Positions 16,202-24,689 of a stretch of 64,000 nt of DNA are shown here, piece after piece. Source of the DNA: Microbacterium sp. SSM24 (GTDB lineage Bacteria > Actinomycetota > Actinomycetes > Actinomycetales > Microbacteriaceae); assembly GCF_025989145.1 (NCBI RefSeq), contig NZ_JAPDNQ010000001.1, positions 1,922,001-1,986,000 on the forward strand. The letters run 5' to 3'. Below the pieces are notes generated by a model that worked only from the letters and a program-made list of their open reading frames with translations, was not told the DNA's origin and made no database searches. The position numbers were made by a program, and so were the translations under genes. Within the stretch, counting starts at the first letter, position 1, and each line of letters opens with the position of its first letter.

Positions 16202-17212
16202 TCAGCCCGTCGTCGTTACAGCGGGGACCCGGAACCGGCGGCGGTAGGCCGCGGGACTCAGTCCCGTCACGCGCTTGAAGAGCCGGCGGAAGAAGGCCGG
16301 ATCCTCGTAGCCGACGGACCAGCCCACCGCCTCGACCGAGTCCTCGGTGCGCTCGAGGCGGCGCTTGGCCTCCTCGACCCGCACGCGCTGCACGTAGGCC
16401 AGCGGGCTGACACCGGTCGCCTCGGTGAACCGGCGCTTGAACGTGCGCCCGGCCAGCCCCGACCGCGCGACGAGCTGCTCGACCGGTGTCGCCACCGAGT
16501 AATGCGCCCGCAGCCAGTCCTGCGCGTCGTCGACGACCGCGTCGCCGTGTCCGGTGCGGCCCTCGAAGACCATGTACGGCGCGAGACCGTCCTGGTGCCA
16601 TTGGAGCGCGAACATGCGTGCGGCCTCCTGCGCCACTGCTGCGCCTGCGAACCGACCGGTCAGGTACAGCACGAGGTCGTGCCAGGTCGTGGACGCGCCG
16701 GATGTGATGAGCTCGTCCCGCGTGCCGGTGACCATCAGCGCGCGCTCGGGATGCACCCGCACCGCGGGACTGGAGGCTTCGAGGTGGCGGGCGTAGTCGT
16801 AGTGGACGGTGACGTCGCGGTCGTCGAAGAGCCCGGTCTCGGCCAGCAGGAAGATGCCCGAGCAGGCTGAGCACAGCAGGGCGCCCTGATCATGCATCCG
16901 CGCCGCCCATTCGACGAGCTCCGGGTAACGGCCGCGCTTCCACCCCGCGGGGCCGAGCACGATCGAGGGCACGATCACGATGTCGGTCGCCGGGATGTCG
17001 GCGATGCTCCGCGCCACCGGCACGGGCACGCCGCTGACGCCCATCAGCGGCCCCTCCCGCTCTCCGACGATCTGCGCGCGGAACGGAGCCGGTCCCTCGC
17101 CGATCCGCATGAGCTCGAATGAGTTCAGCACGTCCAGCACACCGAACATCGTGGCCACACCCGTATCGGGCAGGGCGACCACGCTCACCGTCAGCGGCCT
17201 CTGTGCGGCCAT
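16202..17212 (-). CDS. GlxA-family AraC-type regulator
   Basis: A 336-residue regulator. The N-terminal two thirds form a DJ-1/PfpI-like domain (VSVVALPDTGVATMFGVLDV, and ALLCSACSGIFLLAETGLF with the conserved Cys). The C-terminal third has two AraC helix-turn-helices (VEQLVARSGLAGRTFKRRF, then VGYEDPAFFRRLFKRVTG). ATG 17212 is fixed by AGGAGG five bases upstream. It is divergent from a methyltransferase gene, which it may regulate; a 9-bp-armed palindrome lies between them. Confidence 0.9.
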   Translation of the reverse strand: MAAQRPLTVSVVALPDTGVATMFGVLDVLNSFELMRIGEGPAPFRAQIVGEREGPLMGVSGVPVPVARSIADIPATDIVIVPSIVLGPAGWKRGRYPELVEWAARMHDQGALLCSACSGIFLLAETGLFDDRDVTVHYDYARHLEASSPAVRVHPERALMVTGTRDELITSGASTTWHDLVLYLTGRFAGAAVAQEAARMFALQWHQDGLAPYMVFEGRTGHGDAVVDDAQDWLRAHYSVATPVEQLVARSGLAGRTFKRRFTEATGVSPLAYVQRVRVEEAKRRLERTEDSVEAVGWSVGYEDPAFFRRLFKRVTGLSPAAYRRRFRVPAVTTTG

Positions 17213-17260
17213 CACATCCTCCTGAGAGCACATCGTGGCACGAATGGACCGAACGAGGGT

Positions 17261-17295
17261 CCGGATGCCTCTGAACGGCCGGGCGCGGCATCCGG
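17261..17295. promoter_or_regulatory. Palindrome between the GlxA-like regulator and methyltransferase genes
   Basis: CCGGATGCC at 17261-17269 and GGCATCCGG at 17287-17295 form a perfect 9-bp inverted repeat with a 17-base spacer. It is centred in the divergent intergenic region and could be a regulator site or simply two copies of the genome-wide overused GGATGCC word. Confidence 0.4.
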
Positions 17296-17338
17296 AGCAT
17301 GGAATCACAACGAACGAATGGACAAGGAAGGACCGGAC

Positions 17339-18406
17339 ATGAGAACGACAACCGTGGACGAGACGGCGCTGCAGGCGTTCGTCCTGAAGGCCGTGGACGA
17401 CCTGGGCGCGGGGTACCTCGGCGTCATGGTGAGCCTGGGAGCCAGGCTCGGCTTCTACCGGGTGCTGGCCGACGACGGACCGCTGACCTCGACCCAGCTC
17501 GCGGCGCGTACGGATTGCGCCGAGCGCTACGTGCGGGACTGGGCGGCATCGCAGGCCGCCGCCGGGTACCTCGCGTACGAGGCCTCGACGCGGACCTTCG
17601 CGCTGACGCCCGAGCAGGAGCTCGTGCTGGCGAACGAGGAGAGCCCCGTGTACCTGCCCCCGGCATGGAACGTGCCCGCGGCGATGTGGTCGGACGAGTC
17701 CAAGGCGCTGCACGCCTTCCGCACCGGCGAGGGAATCGCGTGGGGCGACCACGACCCGCGACTGGCTCACGGAACCGCCGCGTTCTACCGCAACGGCTAC
17801 CGCGCCGCCCTGACGTCGCAGTGGCTGCCGGCGCTCGAGGGCGTGGTCGAGTCGCTCGATCGCGGCATCGCCGTCGCCGACATCGGAGCAGGACACGGGC
17901 ACACCACCGTGATGATGGCCGAGGCCTTCCCGCAGTCCCGCTTCTACGGGTTCGACAGCCACGGGCCCTCGGTCTCGGAGGCCCGGCGGAACGCCCGCAC
18001 GGCCGGCGTCGAAGAGAGGGTGGTGTTCGAGCAGGCCCGCGCAGACGAGTACGAGCCCGCCGGCTTCGGCCTGATCTGCTTCTTCGACGCACTGCACGAC
18101 ATGGGCGACCCTCTCGGCGCCCTGCGGCACGCGGCGCGATCGCTCACCCCCGACGGCTCTCTCCTGCTCGTCGAGCCGAACGCGGCGGACCGCCTCGAGG
18201 ACAACCTCACGATGATCGCGCAGACGTACTACGCCGCGTCGAGCATGATCTGCACCGCCCACGCGCTGGCGGACGGCGGCGAGCTCGTGCTCGGCGCGCA
18301 GGCCGGCCCTGCCCGACTCACCGAAGTGCTCCACGCCGCCGGGTTCGGCCGCGTGCGGGTCGTCGCCGAGACCCCGTTCAATCTCATCATCGAGGCCCGG
18401 CGCTGA
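17339..18406 (+). CDS. SAM-dependent methyltransferase
   Basis: A 355-residue class I methyltransferase with an N-terminal winged-helix dimerisation region (TSTQLAARTDCAERYVRDW) and a Rossmann domain. Motif I is VADIGAGHGHTTVMMAEAF, with FYGFDSH as the acidic loop and CFFDALHDMGDPLGAL as motif IV. This layout matches rv2258c-like proteins of actinobacteria. The substrate is unknown. ATG 17339 has GGAAGGA upstream. It is divergent from a GlxA-like regulator. Confidence 0.85.
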   Translation: MRTTTVDETALQAFVLKAVDDLGAGYLGVMVSLGARLGFYRVLADDGPLTSTQLAARTDCAERYVRDWAASQAAAGYLAYEASTRTFALTPEQELVLANEESPVYLPPAWNVPAAMWSDESKALHAFRTGEGIAWGDHDPRLAHGTAAFYRNGYRAALTSQWLPALEGVVESLDRGIAVADIGAGHGHTTVMMAEAFPQSRFYGFDSHGPSVSEARRNARTAGVEERVVFEQARADEYEPAGFGLICFFDALHDMGDPLGALRHAARSLTPDGSLLLVEPNAADRLEDNLTMIAQTYYAASSMICTAHALADGGELVLGAQAGPARLTEVLHAAGFGRVRVVAETPFNLIIEARR

Positions 18407-18482
18407 GCAGCCGGTCGGCCCCGGCAGCGGTCGTGCGTGCGCGCGACTGCCGCCGGGGCCCTGGCGGGTCTACTGTCGGATC

Positions 18483-19175
18483 GTGCCCGAGGGACTCGAA
18501 ACCCCGGTCGTCGTCGACTTTCCGCTGCGCGGGGAGAACTGGGTGGCGGTGACCACGCCGGTCGCCCGCGTGCCCAGCCACGGGGTCGACATCCTCGGGC
18601 AGCGCTACGCGTACGACTTCGTGAAGGTCGACGAGCGCCCCGGCGTGCACGTGCACCCCGCATCGGCATGGGTGACGTCGACGATCGGCGGGCGGACGGC
18701 GGACTGCTACGCCTGGGGTGCGGAGATCTGCGCGCCGTTCGATGCCGAGGTCGTGACCGCTGTCGACGGCATCGCGGAGCGCGGGTGGGTCAACCCGTTC
18801 CGTGAGGCCGCGCGCGGCATCTGGAACGGGCTCACGTTCCGTCCTGGCAAGATCGCGGCCATCCTGGGCAACCACGTGATCCTCCGCGCCGGCGGCGTCT
18901 ACGCGGGGTTCGCGCACCTCGCCCCGGGCACGGTCGCCGTGCAGCCGGGCGAGCGGATGCCGGTGGGCGGCGTCCTCGGTCGAGTCGGCCACACAGGCAA
19001 TTCGACCTCGCCCCATCTCCACTTCCAGCTCATGGACAGCGCCGACCTGATGGCCGCGAAGGGGATCGCGTGCGCGTTCCGCGCGTACGACGTGCGGGCA
19101 GACGGCGGGTGGAGTCGCGTCGAGTCGGGATTCCCCGGCCCCCGCGAGCGCCTCCGCTCCGTCGACGACGCCTGA
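18483..19175 (+). CDS. M23-family metallopeptidase-like protein
   Basis: A 230-residue LytM/M23 domain protein. The core reads SHGVDILGQRYAYDFV (first zinc ligands), APFDAEVVTAVDG, NHVILRAGG, and VGHTGNSTSPHLHFQ, with HLH at 178-180. No signal peptide or membrane segment is present, so the usual role in cutting peptidoglycan is doubtful; it may be cytoplasmic or exported by other means. GTG 18483 lies exactly 6 bases after TACTGT. Confidence 0.85.
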   Translation: MPEGLETPVVVDFPLRGENWVAVTTPVARVPSHGVDILGQRYAYDFVKVDERPGVHVHPASAWVTSTIGGRTADCYAWGAEICAPFDAEVVTAVDGIAERGWVNPFREAARGIWNGLTFRPGKIAAILGNHVILRAGGVYAGFAHLAPGTVAVQPGERMPVGGVLGRVGHTGNSTSPHLHFQLMDSADLMAAKGIACAFRAYDVRADGGWSRVESGFPGPRERLRSVDDA

Positions 19176-19227
19176 GCGTCGCGGCGGAGGCCGCCCGTGC
19201 GCGCGCGGAGAGGGCCAGGATGGAAGC

Positions 19228-20061
19228 ATGACCTCGATCCCCACCGTGACCCTCAACGACGGCACCTCGTTCCCCGAACTCGGCCTCGGGACCTACAACC
19301 TGCGCGGGGAGGACGGCATCGCCGCGATCGTCAGCGCGATCGAGACCGGATACCGGCTGCTCGACACAGCGGTGAACTACGAGAACGAGCGCGAGGTGGG
19401 CGAGGCCGTGCGACGCAGTGGTCTCGAGCGCGACGAGCTCATCGTCACCTCGAAGATCCCGGGCCGCCATCACGGGTACGAGCAGGCCATCGACAGCATC
19501 CAGGGATCGCTGGGGATGCTGGGGCTCGACAGGATCGACCTGCAGCTCATCCACTGGCCGAACCCGAGCGTGGGAAAGTACGTCGACACCTGGCGCGGCA
19601 TGATCGAGGCGCGCGAGCGCGGCCTCGTCCGATCGATCGGGGTCTCGAACTTCACTGAGGCGATGCTCGCCGAACTGATCGACGAGACCGGTGTCGTGCC
19701 CGCGGTCAACCAGGTCGAGCTGCACCCGTACTTCCCGCAGACCGCCCTCCGTGCGTTCCACGCCGAGCGCGGCATCCGCACCGAGAGCTGGAGTCCGCTC
19801 GCCCGCCGCAGCGAGCTGCTCACCGAGCAGCTGCTGCAGGAGCTCGCGGTCGTGCACGACGTGACGCCGACGCAGCTCGTGCTGCGATGGCAGGTGCAGG
19901 TCGGCAGCACGCCGATCCCGAAGTCGGCCGATCCCGATCGTCAGCGAGAGAACGCCGACGTCTTCGGGTTCCGCCTGACCGACGAGCAGGTCGCGGCGAT
20001 CTCCGGGCTCGAGCGCGGCCGCCTGTGGGACGGCGACCCCGACACCCACGAGGAGATGTAG
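19228..20061 (+). CDS. Aldo/keto reductase
   Basis: A 277-residue NADPH-dependent oxidoreductase with a TIM-barrel fold. The catalytic tetrad is visible: Asp in LLDTAVNYENE, Tyr in the same motif, Lys in VTSKIPG and His in QLIHWPNP. The cofactor-binding end reads TPIPKSADPDRQRENADVF. It is close to 2,5-diketo-gluconate reductase-like enzymes; the physiological substrate is unknown. ATG 19228 is 6 bases after CAGGAT. A family-2 palindrome follows its stop. Confidence 0.92.
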   Translation: MTSIPTVTLNDGTSFPELGLGTYNLRGEDGIAAIVSAIETGYRLLDTAVNYENEREVGEAVRRSGLERDELIVTSKIPGRHHGYEQAIDSIQGSLGMLGLDRIDLQLIHWPNPSVGKYVDTWRGMIEARERGLVRSIGVSNFTEAMLAELIDETGVVPAVNQVELHPYFPQTALRAFHAERGIRTESWSPLARRSELLTEQLLQELAVVHDVTPTQLVLRWQVQVGSTPIPKSADPDRQRENADVFGFRLTDEQVAAISGLERGRLWDGDPDTHEEM

Positions 20062-20065
20062 CCGC

Positions 20066-20121
20066 CAGTCGCCAAGACACGCCGTGCGTGGTGCCGCCCT
20101 GTCGGCGTGTCTTGGCGGCTC
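20066..20121. repeat. Palindromic element, family 2, copy 1
   Basis: AGTCGCCAAGACACGCC (20067-20083) pairs with GGCGTGTCTTGGCGGCT (20104-20120) across a 20-base loop. It lies between convergent genes (aldo/keto reductase and NmrA-like) and could terminate both. A related element sits at 55486, also between convergent genes. Confidence 0.75.
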
Positions 20122-20137
20122 GACGGACGGGGCGCGG

Positions 20138-20878
20138 TCATTGCGACGCGAGCCAGCCGGCGAACGTCTCGCTGCCGAGCGTCGCCTCGCCCGACGGCAG
20201 GGCCAGGCCCGCGCGCATGCCCTTCATCTGCGGCCCGGGCAGGCTGATCGACGGCATCCAGCCCCTGTGACCGGTGTGCCGGGCGAACGCACGGACCATC
20301 TCGTCGAGGCGCTCCTCGCGGGGTCCGGTGAGATCGCGCGCGCGGCCCTGCGCCGGTCCGGCGACGATCGCCGCGAGGTGCTCGCCCACCTCGCGCGCCG
20401 CGATCGGCTGAACCCGCGCCCGGGGCGCGACGTGCAGCGGTCCGACCTTGGCCTGGGCGTACACCTGCCCGGCGAACTCGTGGAACTGCGTCGCCCGCAG
20501 GATCGTCCAGGGAACAGCGGATGCCTCGACCACCTGCTCCTGCGCCAGCTTGCCGGCGTAGTAGTCGTACGGCATCCGGTCGATGCCGACGATCGAGAGC
20601 AGCACGACGTGGCGCACACCCGCCCGGCGGGACGCCTCGACGAGGTTCCCGGTGGCCGTGGTGAAGAACTCCGTCGCCGTCACGGCTTTGAGCGTCGAGA
20701 CGTTGGCGGTGTCGATCACCGCGTCCACTCCCTCGAGCGCCGCGTCGAGTCCCTTCCCGGTGAGGAGGTCGATCCCCTCGCTGCGCGTGAGCACGACGGG
20801 CTCGTGCCCCGCGGCGCGCACGGCGTCGACCGTGGGGCGGCCGACCGTGCCGGTTCCGCCGGCGATCGCGATCTTCAT
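20138..20878 (-). CDS. NmrA-like NAD(P)-binding oxidoreductase
   Basis: A 246-residue short-chain-like protein with a Rossmann fold. GGTGTVG (7-13) binds the dinucleotide; GVDAVIDTANV and VLLSIVGID follow, then the YYAGKLAQEQVV segment with the Tyr/Lys positions. It is divergent from an ECF41-type sigma factor, the usual partner arrangement for this sigma group (oxidoreductase, epimerase or carboxymuconolactone decarboxylase). ATG 20878 has GAAAGGA upstream. Its promoter matches that of the sigma factor gene. Confidence 0.9.
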   Translation of the reverse strand: MKIAIAGGTGTVGRPTVDAVRAAGHEPVVLTRSEGIDLLTGKGLDAALEGVDAVIDTANVSTLKAVTATEFFTTATGNLVEASRRAGVRHVVLLSIVGIDRMPYDYYAGKLAQEQVVEASAVPWTILRATQFHEFAGQVYAQAKVGPLHVAPRARVQPIAAREVGEHLAAIVAGPAQGRARDLTGPREERLDEMVRAFARHTGHRGWMPSISLPGPQMKGMRAGLALPSGEATLGSETFAGWLASQ

Positions 20879-20921
20879 GGAGCGTCCTTTCGCGGGCGGT
20901 CCCTCCGCCCCTCGAATCTCC

Positions 20922-20980
20922 GACGACGCAGCGCGCCAGAATGTGAGGGATCGTCTCACATTCACCGGCGCCGCATCGTC
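20922..20980. promoter_or_regulatory. Divergent ECF41-type promoters
   Basis: The plus strand carries TCTCACA (20954-20960), 16 bases, then CGTC (20977-20980). The minus strand carries CCTCACA (20948-20942), 16 bases, then CGTC (20925-20922). The spacing is identical and both resemble the reported ECF41 consensus (TGTCACA and CGTC). The two -35 elements form the palindrome AATGTGAG-N7-CTCACATT. One sigma factor probably drives both its own gene and the NmrA-like gene. Confidence 0.7.
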
Positions 20981-20999
20981 GAACCTGCAGGAGGTGGCA

Positions 21000-21884
21000 A
21001 TGGACGACGTCGAGCTGCTCGCGCGCGAGCGGCGGAACCTGCTCGCGCTCGCGTACCGGATGCTCGGAACGGTGGCCGACGCCGAGGACGCCGTGCAGGA
21101 GACGTATGTGCGCTGGTACCGGCTCACGGAGGCGGAGCGCTCCGAGATCCGCAACCCGGCCGCGTGGCTCACCCGCGTCGCCGGCCGCGTCTGCCTCGAC
21201 CTGCTCGGCTCGGCACGCGCGCGGCGGGAGCGCTACGTCGGCGAGTGGCTCCCCGAGCCCGTGCCGGGGGAGTCGCCGATCGCGGCATCCGTCCCCCTCG
21301 GCCCGCTCGATCAGGTCACCCTCGACGACTCGGTCTCGACGGCCCTGCTGGTCGTGCTGGAGTCGCTCACACCGGCGGAGCGCGTGGCGTTCGTGCTGCA
21401 CGACGTGTTCGGCGTGCCCTTCGCCGAGATCGCCGAAACGGTGGGGCGGACACCGGATGCTGCGCGCCAGCTCGCCTCGCAGGCTCGGCGTCGCGTGCGC
21501 GAGCGCCGCGCGGGCGCGGCTTCCCGCGAGGAGCACGATGCCGTCGCGCAGGCGTTCGCGACGGCCACCGCGACCGGAGACCTCGCGGCGCTCGTGGCCG
21601 TGCTCGACCCCGACGTGGTGCTGCGCGCCGACGGCGGCGGCCACGTCTCTGCGGCGCGACGCCCGGTGTTCGGAGCGGACCGTGTCGCGCGCTTCCTGCT
21701 CGGACTCCCGCACCTGCTGCCGGAGGCTCGAGTCGAGCCGACCGTCACCGCGGACGGCCTGGGGTTCCTCGTGACCGTCGACGGCAGAGCGGACGCCGTG
21801 CTCTCGCTCTCCGTCTCGGGGCAGCGCGTCACCGACGTCTACATCGTGCGCAATCCCGACAAGCTCACGCTGTGGCGGGAGTGA
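21000..21884 (+). CDS. ECF41-type RNA polymerase sigma factor (SigJ-like)
   Basis: A 294-residue sigma factor. Region 2 (LLALAYRMLGTVADAEDAVQ, ETYVRWY) and region 4 (LTPAERVAFVLHDVFGVPF, then EIAETVGRTPDAARQLASQA) are followed by a SnoaL-like C-terminal domain. That domain carries the ECF41 hallmark motifs in slightly altered form: DGGGH at 211-215 (usually DGGGK) and NPDKL near 285-289. The extension replaces a separate anti-sigma factor in this group. ATG 21000 has GCAGGAGGT upstream. Autoregulated, judging from the promoter. Confidence 0.92.
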   Translation: MDDVELLARERRNLLALAYRMLGTVADAEDAVQETYVRWYRLTEAERSEIRNPAAWLTRVAGRVCLDLLGSARARRERYVGEWLPEPVPGESPIAASVPLGPLDQVTLDDSVSTALLVVLESLTPAERVAFVLHDVFGVPFAEIAETVGRTPDAARQLASQARRRVRERRAGAASREEHDAVAQAFATATATGDLAALVAVLDPDVVLRADGGGHVSAARRPVFGADRVARFLLGLPHLLPEARVEPTVTADGLGFLVTVDGRADAVLSLSVSGQRVTDVYIVRNPDKLTLWRE

Positions 21885-21898
21885 GCCGACGCCCCTCT

Positions 21899-22084
21899 TC
21901 AGGTCTCGTGCCGGATCTCGCAGTCGCTCCCCGGCGACAGAATCGCCTCGTGGCCGTCGTCGTACCGCACGACGAGCAGGGGAGCGTCCTCGTCACCTCG
22001 CACCTCGATGACCTCGCCGGCGCGCTCGGCCGATCCGACGATGCGCCCGTGGATGATCACGCGGTCGCCGACGCTGGCTCGCAT
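21899..22084 (-). CDS. DUF1918 domain protein
   Basis: A 61-residue protein, start MRASVGDRVIIHGR, continuing AGEVIEVRG, PPLLVVRYDDGHE-like and ending SDCEIRHET. The DUF1918 family is a small SH3-like beta barrel common in actinobacteria; function unknown. ATG 22084 is chosen because AGGAGG lies 8 bases upstream; GTG 22093 would overlap it. Convergent with the sigma factor gene, 14 bases apart. Confidence 0.85.
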   Translation of the reverse strand: MRASVGDRVIIHGRIVGSAERAGEVIEVRGDEDAPLLVVRYDDGHEAILSPGSDCEIRHET

Positions 22085-22145
22085 TCGGATCACCTCCTGG
22101 CGCTCACGATACGACTCGCGGGCGAGGGGCGGAAGACGGATGCTG

Positions 22146-22370
22146 CTACAGCTGTGCGCCGTCGTCGTCGCGGTTGTCGATGCCGACGCTGCGACCGCGC
22201 CAGGACTCGTAGGCGATGAGCCATCCGATCGACACGGCGAAGGCGAGAAAGATGCCGACGAGGGGCTGGCCCCAGATCATTCCGAACACGATGCCCAGTG
22301 TGAAGATGAGCACGGTGCCGACCGCCCAGCCCGAGTGGCCGCGCGTCCAGCGTTTGCGAGGTGTGGTCAT
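22146..22370 (-). CDS. Small two-helix membrane protein
   Basis: A 74-residue protein with a basic N-terminus (TTPRKRWTRG), two hydrophobic helices (about 15-33 and 37-54) and an acidic tail (DNRDDDG). Family not recognised. ATG 22370 is exactly 6 bases from TAGGCT on the minus strand, so it is leaderless. Confidence 0.7.
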   Translation of the reverse strand: MTTPRKRWTRGHSGWAVGTVLIFTLGIVFGMIWGQPLVGIFLAFAVSIGWLIAYESWRGRSVGIDNRDDDGAQL

Positions 22371-22417
22371 GGGGACAGCCTAGAGCCGGACCTGTCGGCC
22401 GCCGCGCCCCGGCGCTG

Positions 22418-22834
22418 TCACTCCGGAGTCGCGTTGAGCGCCAGCATCCAATCGATGCCGAAGCGGTCGGTGAGCATGCCGAAACGGCCGCCCCACGGTG
22501 GGGTGTCGAACGGCATCACCGTGGTGCCGCCGTCGGAGAGGGCGTCCCACCAGCCCTGCAGCGCGGCCTCGTCGTCGCCGCTGACCGACACCGAGATGCC
22601 CGCCGGCCGGCGGTACTCCATGCCCGTCGGTGTGTCGGCGCCCATCAGCACGAACCCGTCGGGGGTCGTGAGCTGCGCGTGCATCACGAGATCGTTCTCT
22701 GCCGGGTCCTGCACCATGCCCTCGAACTGCCCGAAGGTCGAGACGTCGAGCTCGCCGCCGAACACCGACTGATAGAACGTCATCGCCTCGCGAGCCTGGT
22801 TCTGGAACGAGAGGTAGGGGTTGAGGCTGGGCAT
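22418..22834 (-). CDS. PhnB-like VOC-family protein
   Basis: A 138-residue protein of the PhnB/3-demethylubiquinone methyltransferase-like VOC group. NPYLSFQNQAREAMTFYQSV and FGGELDVSTF open it; MHAQLTTPDGFVLMGAD and WGGRFGMLTDRFGIDWMLAL complete the fold. These proteins rarely have a proven activity. ATG 22834 has AGGAGAA upstream. Confidence 0.88.
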   Translation of the reverse strand: MPSLNPYLSFQNQAREAMTFYQSVFGGELDVSTFGQFEGMVQDPAENDLVMHAQLTTPDGFVLMGADTPTGMEYRRPAGISVSVSGDDEAALQGWWDALSDGGTTVMPFDTPPWGGRFGMLTDRFGIDWMLALNATPE

Positions 22835-22930
22835 GTGGTTCTCCTGGAGACGAGGACAGCGGATGCCGCGCCCGGCCGCGTGGCGGGATCCAGTGTGCTC
22901 CCCGCCTCCGACATCCGCCAGTGCCGGCGA

Positions 22931-23308
22931 TCAGTCCTCGCGCGGCCCCTCCGCCGCCCAGGCGACGGCGTCGTCGACGGCGTCCACGCCGAAGATGCGC
23001 AGCTCGCACGGGAACAGGAAGGAGACGCCGTGGATGATCTCCGCGATGACGGAATGGTCCGTCACGAGGGCGATCCGGCCCCATATGTGCGCCGGCTTGC
23101 CCTCGAGCTCGGCGTCCTTCCACAGCGCGCCGAGCGAGTAGCGCTCGAACTCCTCGCCGAGCACGAACACGAGATTCACCTTCTGCCCGGCATCGACGGC
23201 GGCGTCGATCGCCGGGTCGAGCACGCTCTCGTAGTCGGCGGCGTCGACGGCGCCCACCGCGCGGAACCCGAGGACGCCGTCGGGCAGGCCGTGCATCGTC
23301 TCGATCAT
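22931..23308 (-). CDS. SpoIIAA-like STAS-fold protein
   Basis: A 125-residue protein resembling the SpoIIAA-like/STAS group: VLGFRAVGAVDAADYESVLD, VNLVFVLGEEFERYSLGALW, then IALVTDHSVI and ELRIFGVDAVDDAVAW. The family has a lipid- or ligand-binding fold and unknown function. ATG 23308 lies 6 bases after CAGGAT. Confidence 0.85.
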   Translation of the reverse strand: MIETMHGLPDGVLGFRAVGAVDAADYESVLDPAIDAAVDAGQKVNLVFVLGEEFERYSLGALWKDAELEGKPAHIWGRIALVTDHSVIAEIIHGVSFLFPCELRIFGVDAVDDAVAWAAEGPRED

Positions 23309-23431
23309 GCGCTCATCCTGGCGTGCCGTGTGAGGGCCGCCCGCGCGGCACGCCGATCGGGGCAGGCGGATTCGCGGGCGCGCGGCATCCGTCCGATGAC
23401 GGGAATCGCCGCGTCGCGCGGACTCCGCGGG

Positions 23432-23520
23432 GTGCGCGATAAGGCGACCTTCGCGCACCGACGCGGGTGCGGGAACCCGCGACGTGCGCGATACGGCGAC
23501 CTTCGCGCACCGACGCGGGT
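23432..23520. repeat. 37-bp direct repeat, two copies
   Basis: Positions 23432-23468 and 23484-23520 differ at one base (A or C at the 11th position). Each copy contains an inverted repeat, GTGCGCGA with TCGCGCAC, so the pair would form two neighbouring hairpins. The second copy ends on the stop codon of the DNA glycosylase gene. It may serve as that gene's terminator. Confidence 0.85.
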
Positions 23521-24500
23521 CAGCGGTCGCGGTGGTCCTCGGGGTGCAGTCGCGGAGCGCGGCGGGGCTCGTGCACGCCGCTGGCGTAGATCAGCCGGAT
23601 CACCCGCTGCCGCTGGCCCGCCCACGGCGCGAGGAGTCGCAGCATGTCGTCGTCCTCGACGCGCGCGCCGGTGAGCGCGTAGCCCACCTCGTGCGCGAGG
23701 TGGAAGTCGCCGACGCTCACGGCATCGGGGTCTCCCAGGGCGCGGATGCGCGTCTCGGCCGAGGTCCACGCGCCGACGCCCGGCTGGCTCACCAGCACGC
23801 GGTCGACCGCTTCACCGTCGTCCGCCGCGAGAACGGCCCGCGCGATCGCGTCGCCGCGACGCGCGGCGCGCACGACGGTCTTCGACTGCGGAGGCTCGAG
23901 GCCCGCGCGATGCCACCCCCACGACGGCACGCGCTGCCAGCCGTCGATCGTCGGCGGTGCGAACATCGGGCGCGGGGTCGGGCCGGGTGCGCGCTCGCCG
24001 TACCACGTGAGGATCCGGCGCCACGCGGCGAAGGCCTGCAGGCCGGTGATCTTCTGCTCGAAGATCGCCGAGGCGAGTGCGTCGAAGACGAGGCCGGTGG
24101 CGCCGAGCCGAAGACCGGGGTTCCGGCGATGGGCCGCGGCGATGAGCGGATGCCGCGCCGCATCGAACTCGGACGGGTCGTCGCCGGCCCCGCACAGCGC
24201 CGGGAGCTGATCGAGCGCCCACTCGCGGCCCGGCCCCCACGCGGCGCCGCGCACGACACCGGGCTGCGTCTCGCGGACTGCGAGGGTCGCGATGCCCTCC
24301 GGCGTGCGACTGGTACGCCAGATCACCGACCCGGCGACGGTCATCGACGGGTCGTTCGCGCCGCGCCGCTGCACGAGGACGGTCCGTGCCAGATCGAGCG
24401 GATGCCGCGGCCGGTACTCGGTCTCGAGCGGTCGCTCGTGCGCCGGCCGGGTGTCGCGCACGGCGCCGATGGTGCGGCGGGCCGGCGCGACGAAGGTCAT
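23520..24500 (-). CDS. AlkA-like DNA-3-methyladenine glycosylase
   Basis: A 326-residue base-excision repair enzyme that removes alkylated purines. An N-terminal AlkA_N-like half is followed by a helix-hairpin-helix-GPD domain: AIFEQKITGLQAF, LVSQPGVGAWTSAETRIRAL (hairpin), and the catalytic Asp265 in SVGDFHLAHEVG. The length is usual for the actinobacterial group. ATG 24500 lies 6 bases after TATCGT. A 37-bp repeat touches its 3' end, and a 100-bp palindrome lies upstream. Confidence 0.88.
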   Translation of the reverse strand: MTFVAPARRTIGAVRDTRPAHERPLETEYRPRHPLDLARTVLVQRRGANDPSMTVAGSVIWRTSRTPEGIATLAVRETQPGVVRGAAWGPGREWALDQLPALCGAGDDPSEFDAARHPLIAAAHRRNPGLRLGATGLVFDALASAIFEQKITGLQAFAAWRRILTWYGERAPGPTPRPMFAPPTIDGWQRVPSWGWHRAGLEPPQSKTVVRAARRGDAIARAVLAADDGEAVDRVLVSQPGVGAWTSAETRIRALGDPDAVSVGDFHLAHEVGYALTGARVEDDDMLRLLAPWAGQRQRVIRLIYASGVHEPRRAPRLHPEDHRDR

Positions 24501-24559
24501 GCCACGACGATACGCCCCCGCCTCCGACATCCGGCGTGGACCGAGTCGGAAGCCGTCCG

Positions 24560-24659
24560 GGCGCATAACTCCTGCACATGGTGCAGGAGCACGACCCCGA
24601 GCCGCGCCCTGGCGCGCCTCCGGCACGCCACGGCGACGGAAGTGCAGGAGTTATGCGCC
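24560..24659. repeat. 100-bp palindromic element, copy B
   Basis: Arms 24560-24577 and 24642-24659 are the same 18-bp sequence as copy A, exactly 100 bp end to end. The inner sequence differs fully, and repeats part of the arm (CCTGCAC-ATG-GTGCAGG). It lies between the wHTH regulator gene (ends 24690) and the glycosylase gene start. Confidence 0.9.
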
Positions 24660-24689
24660 GCTCGAAGCGGAGGAGACCGACGCGGCGGG

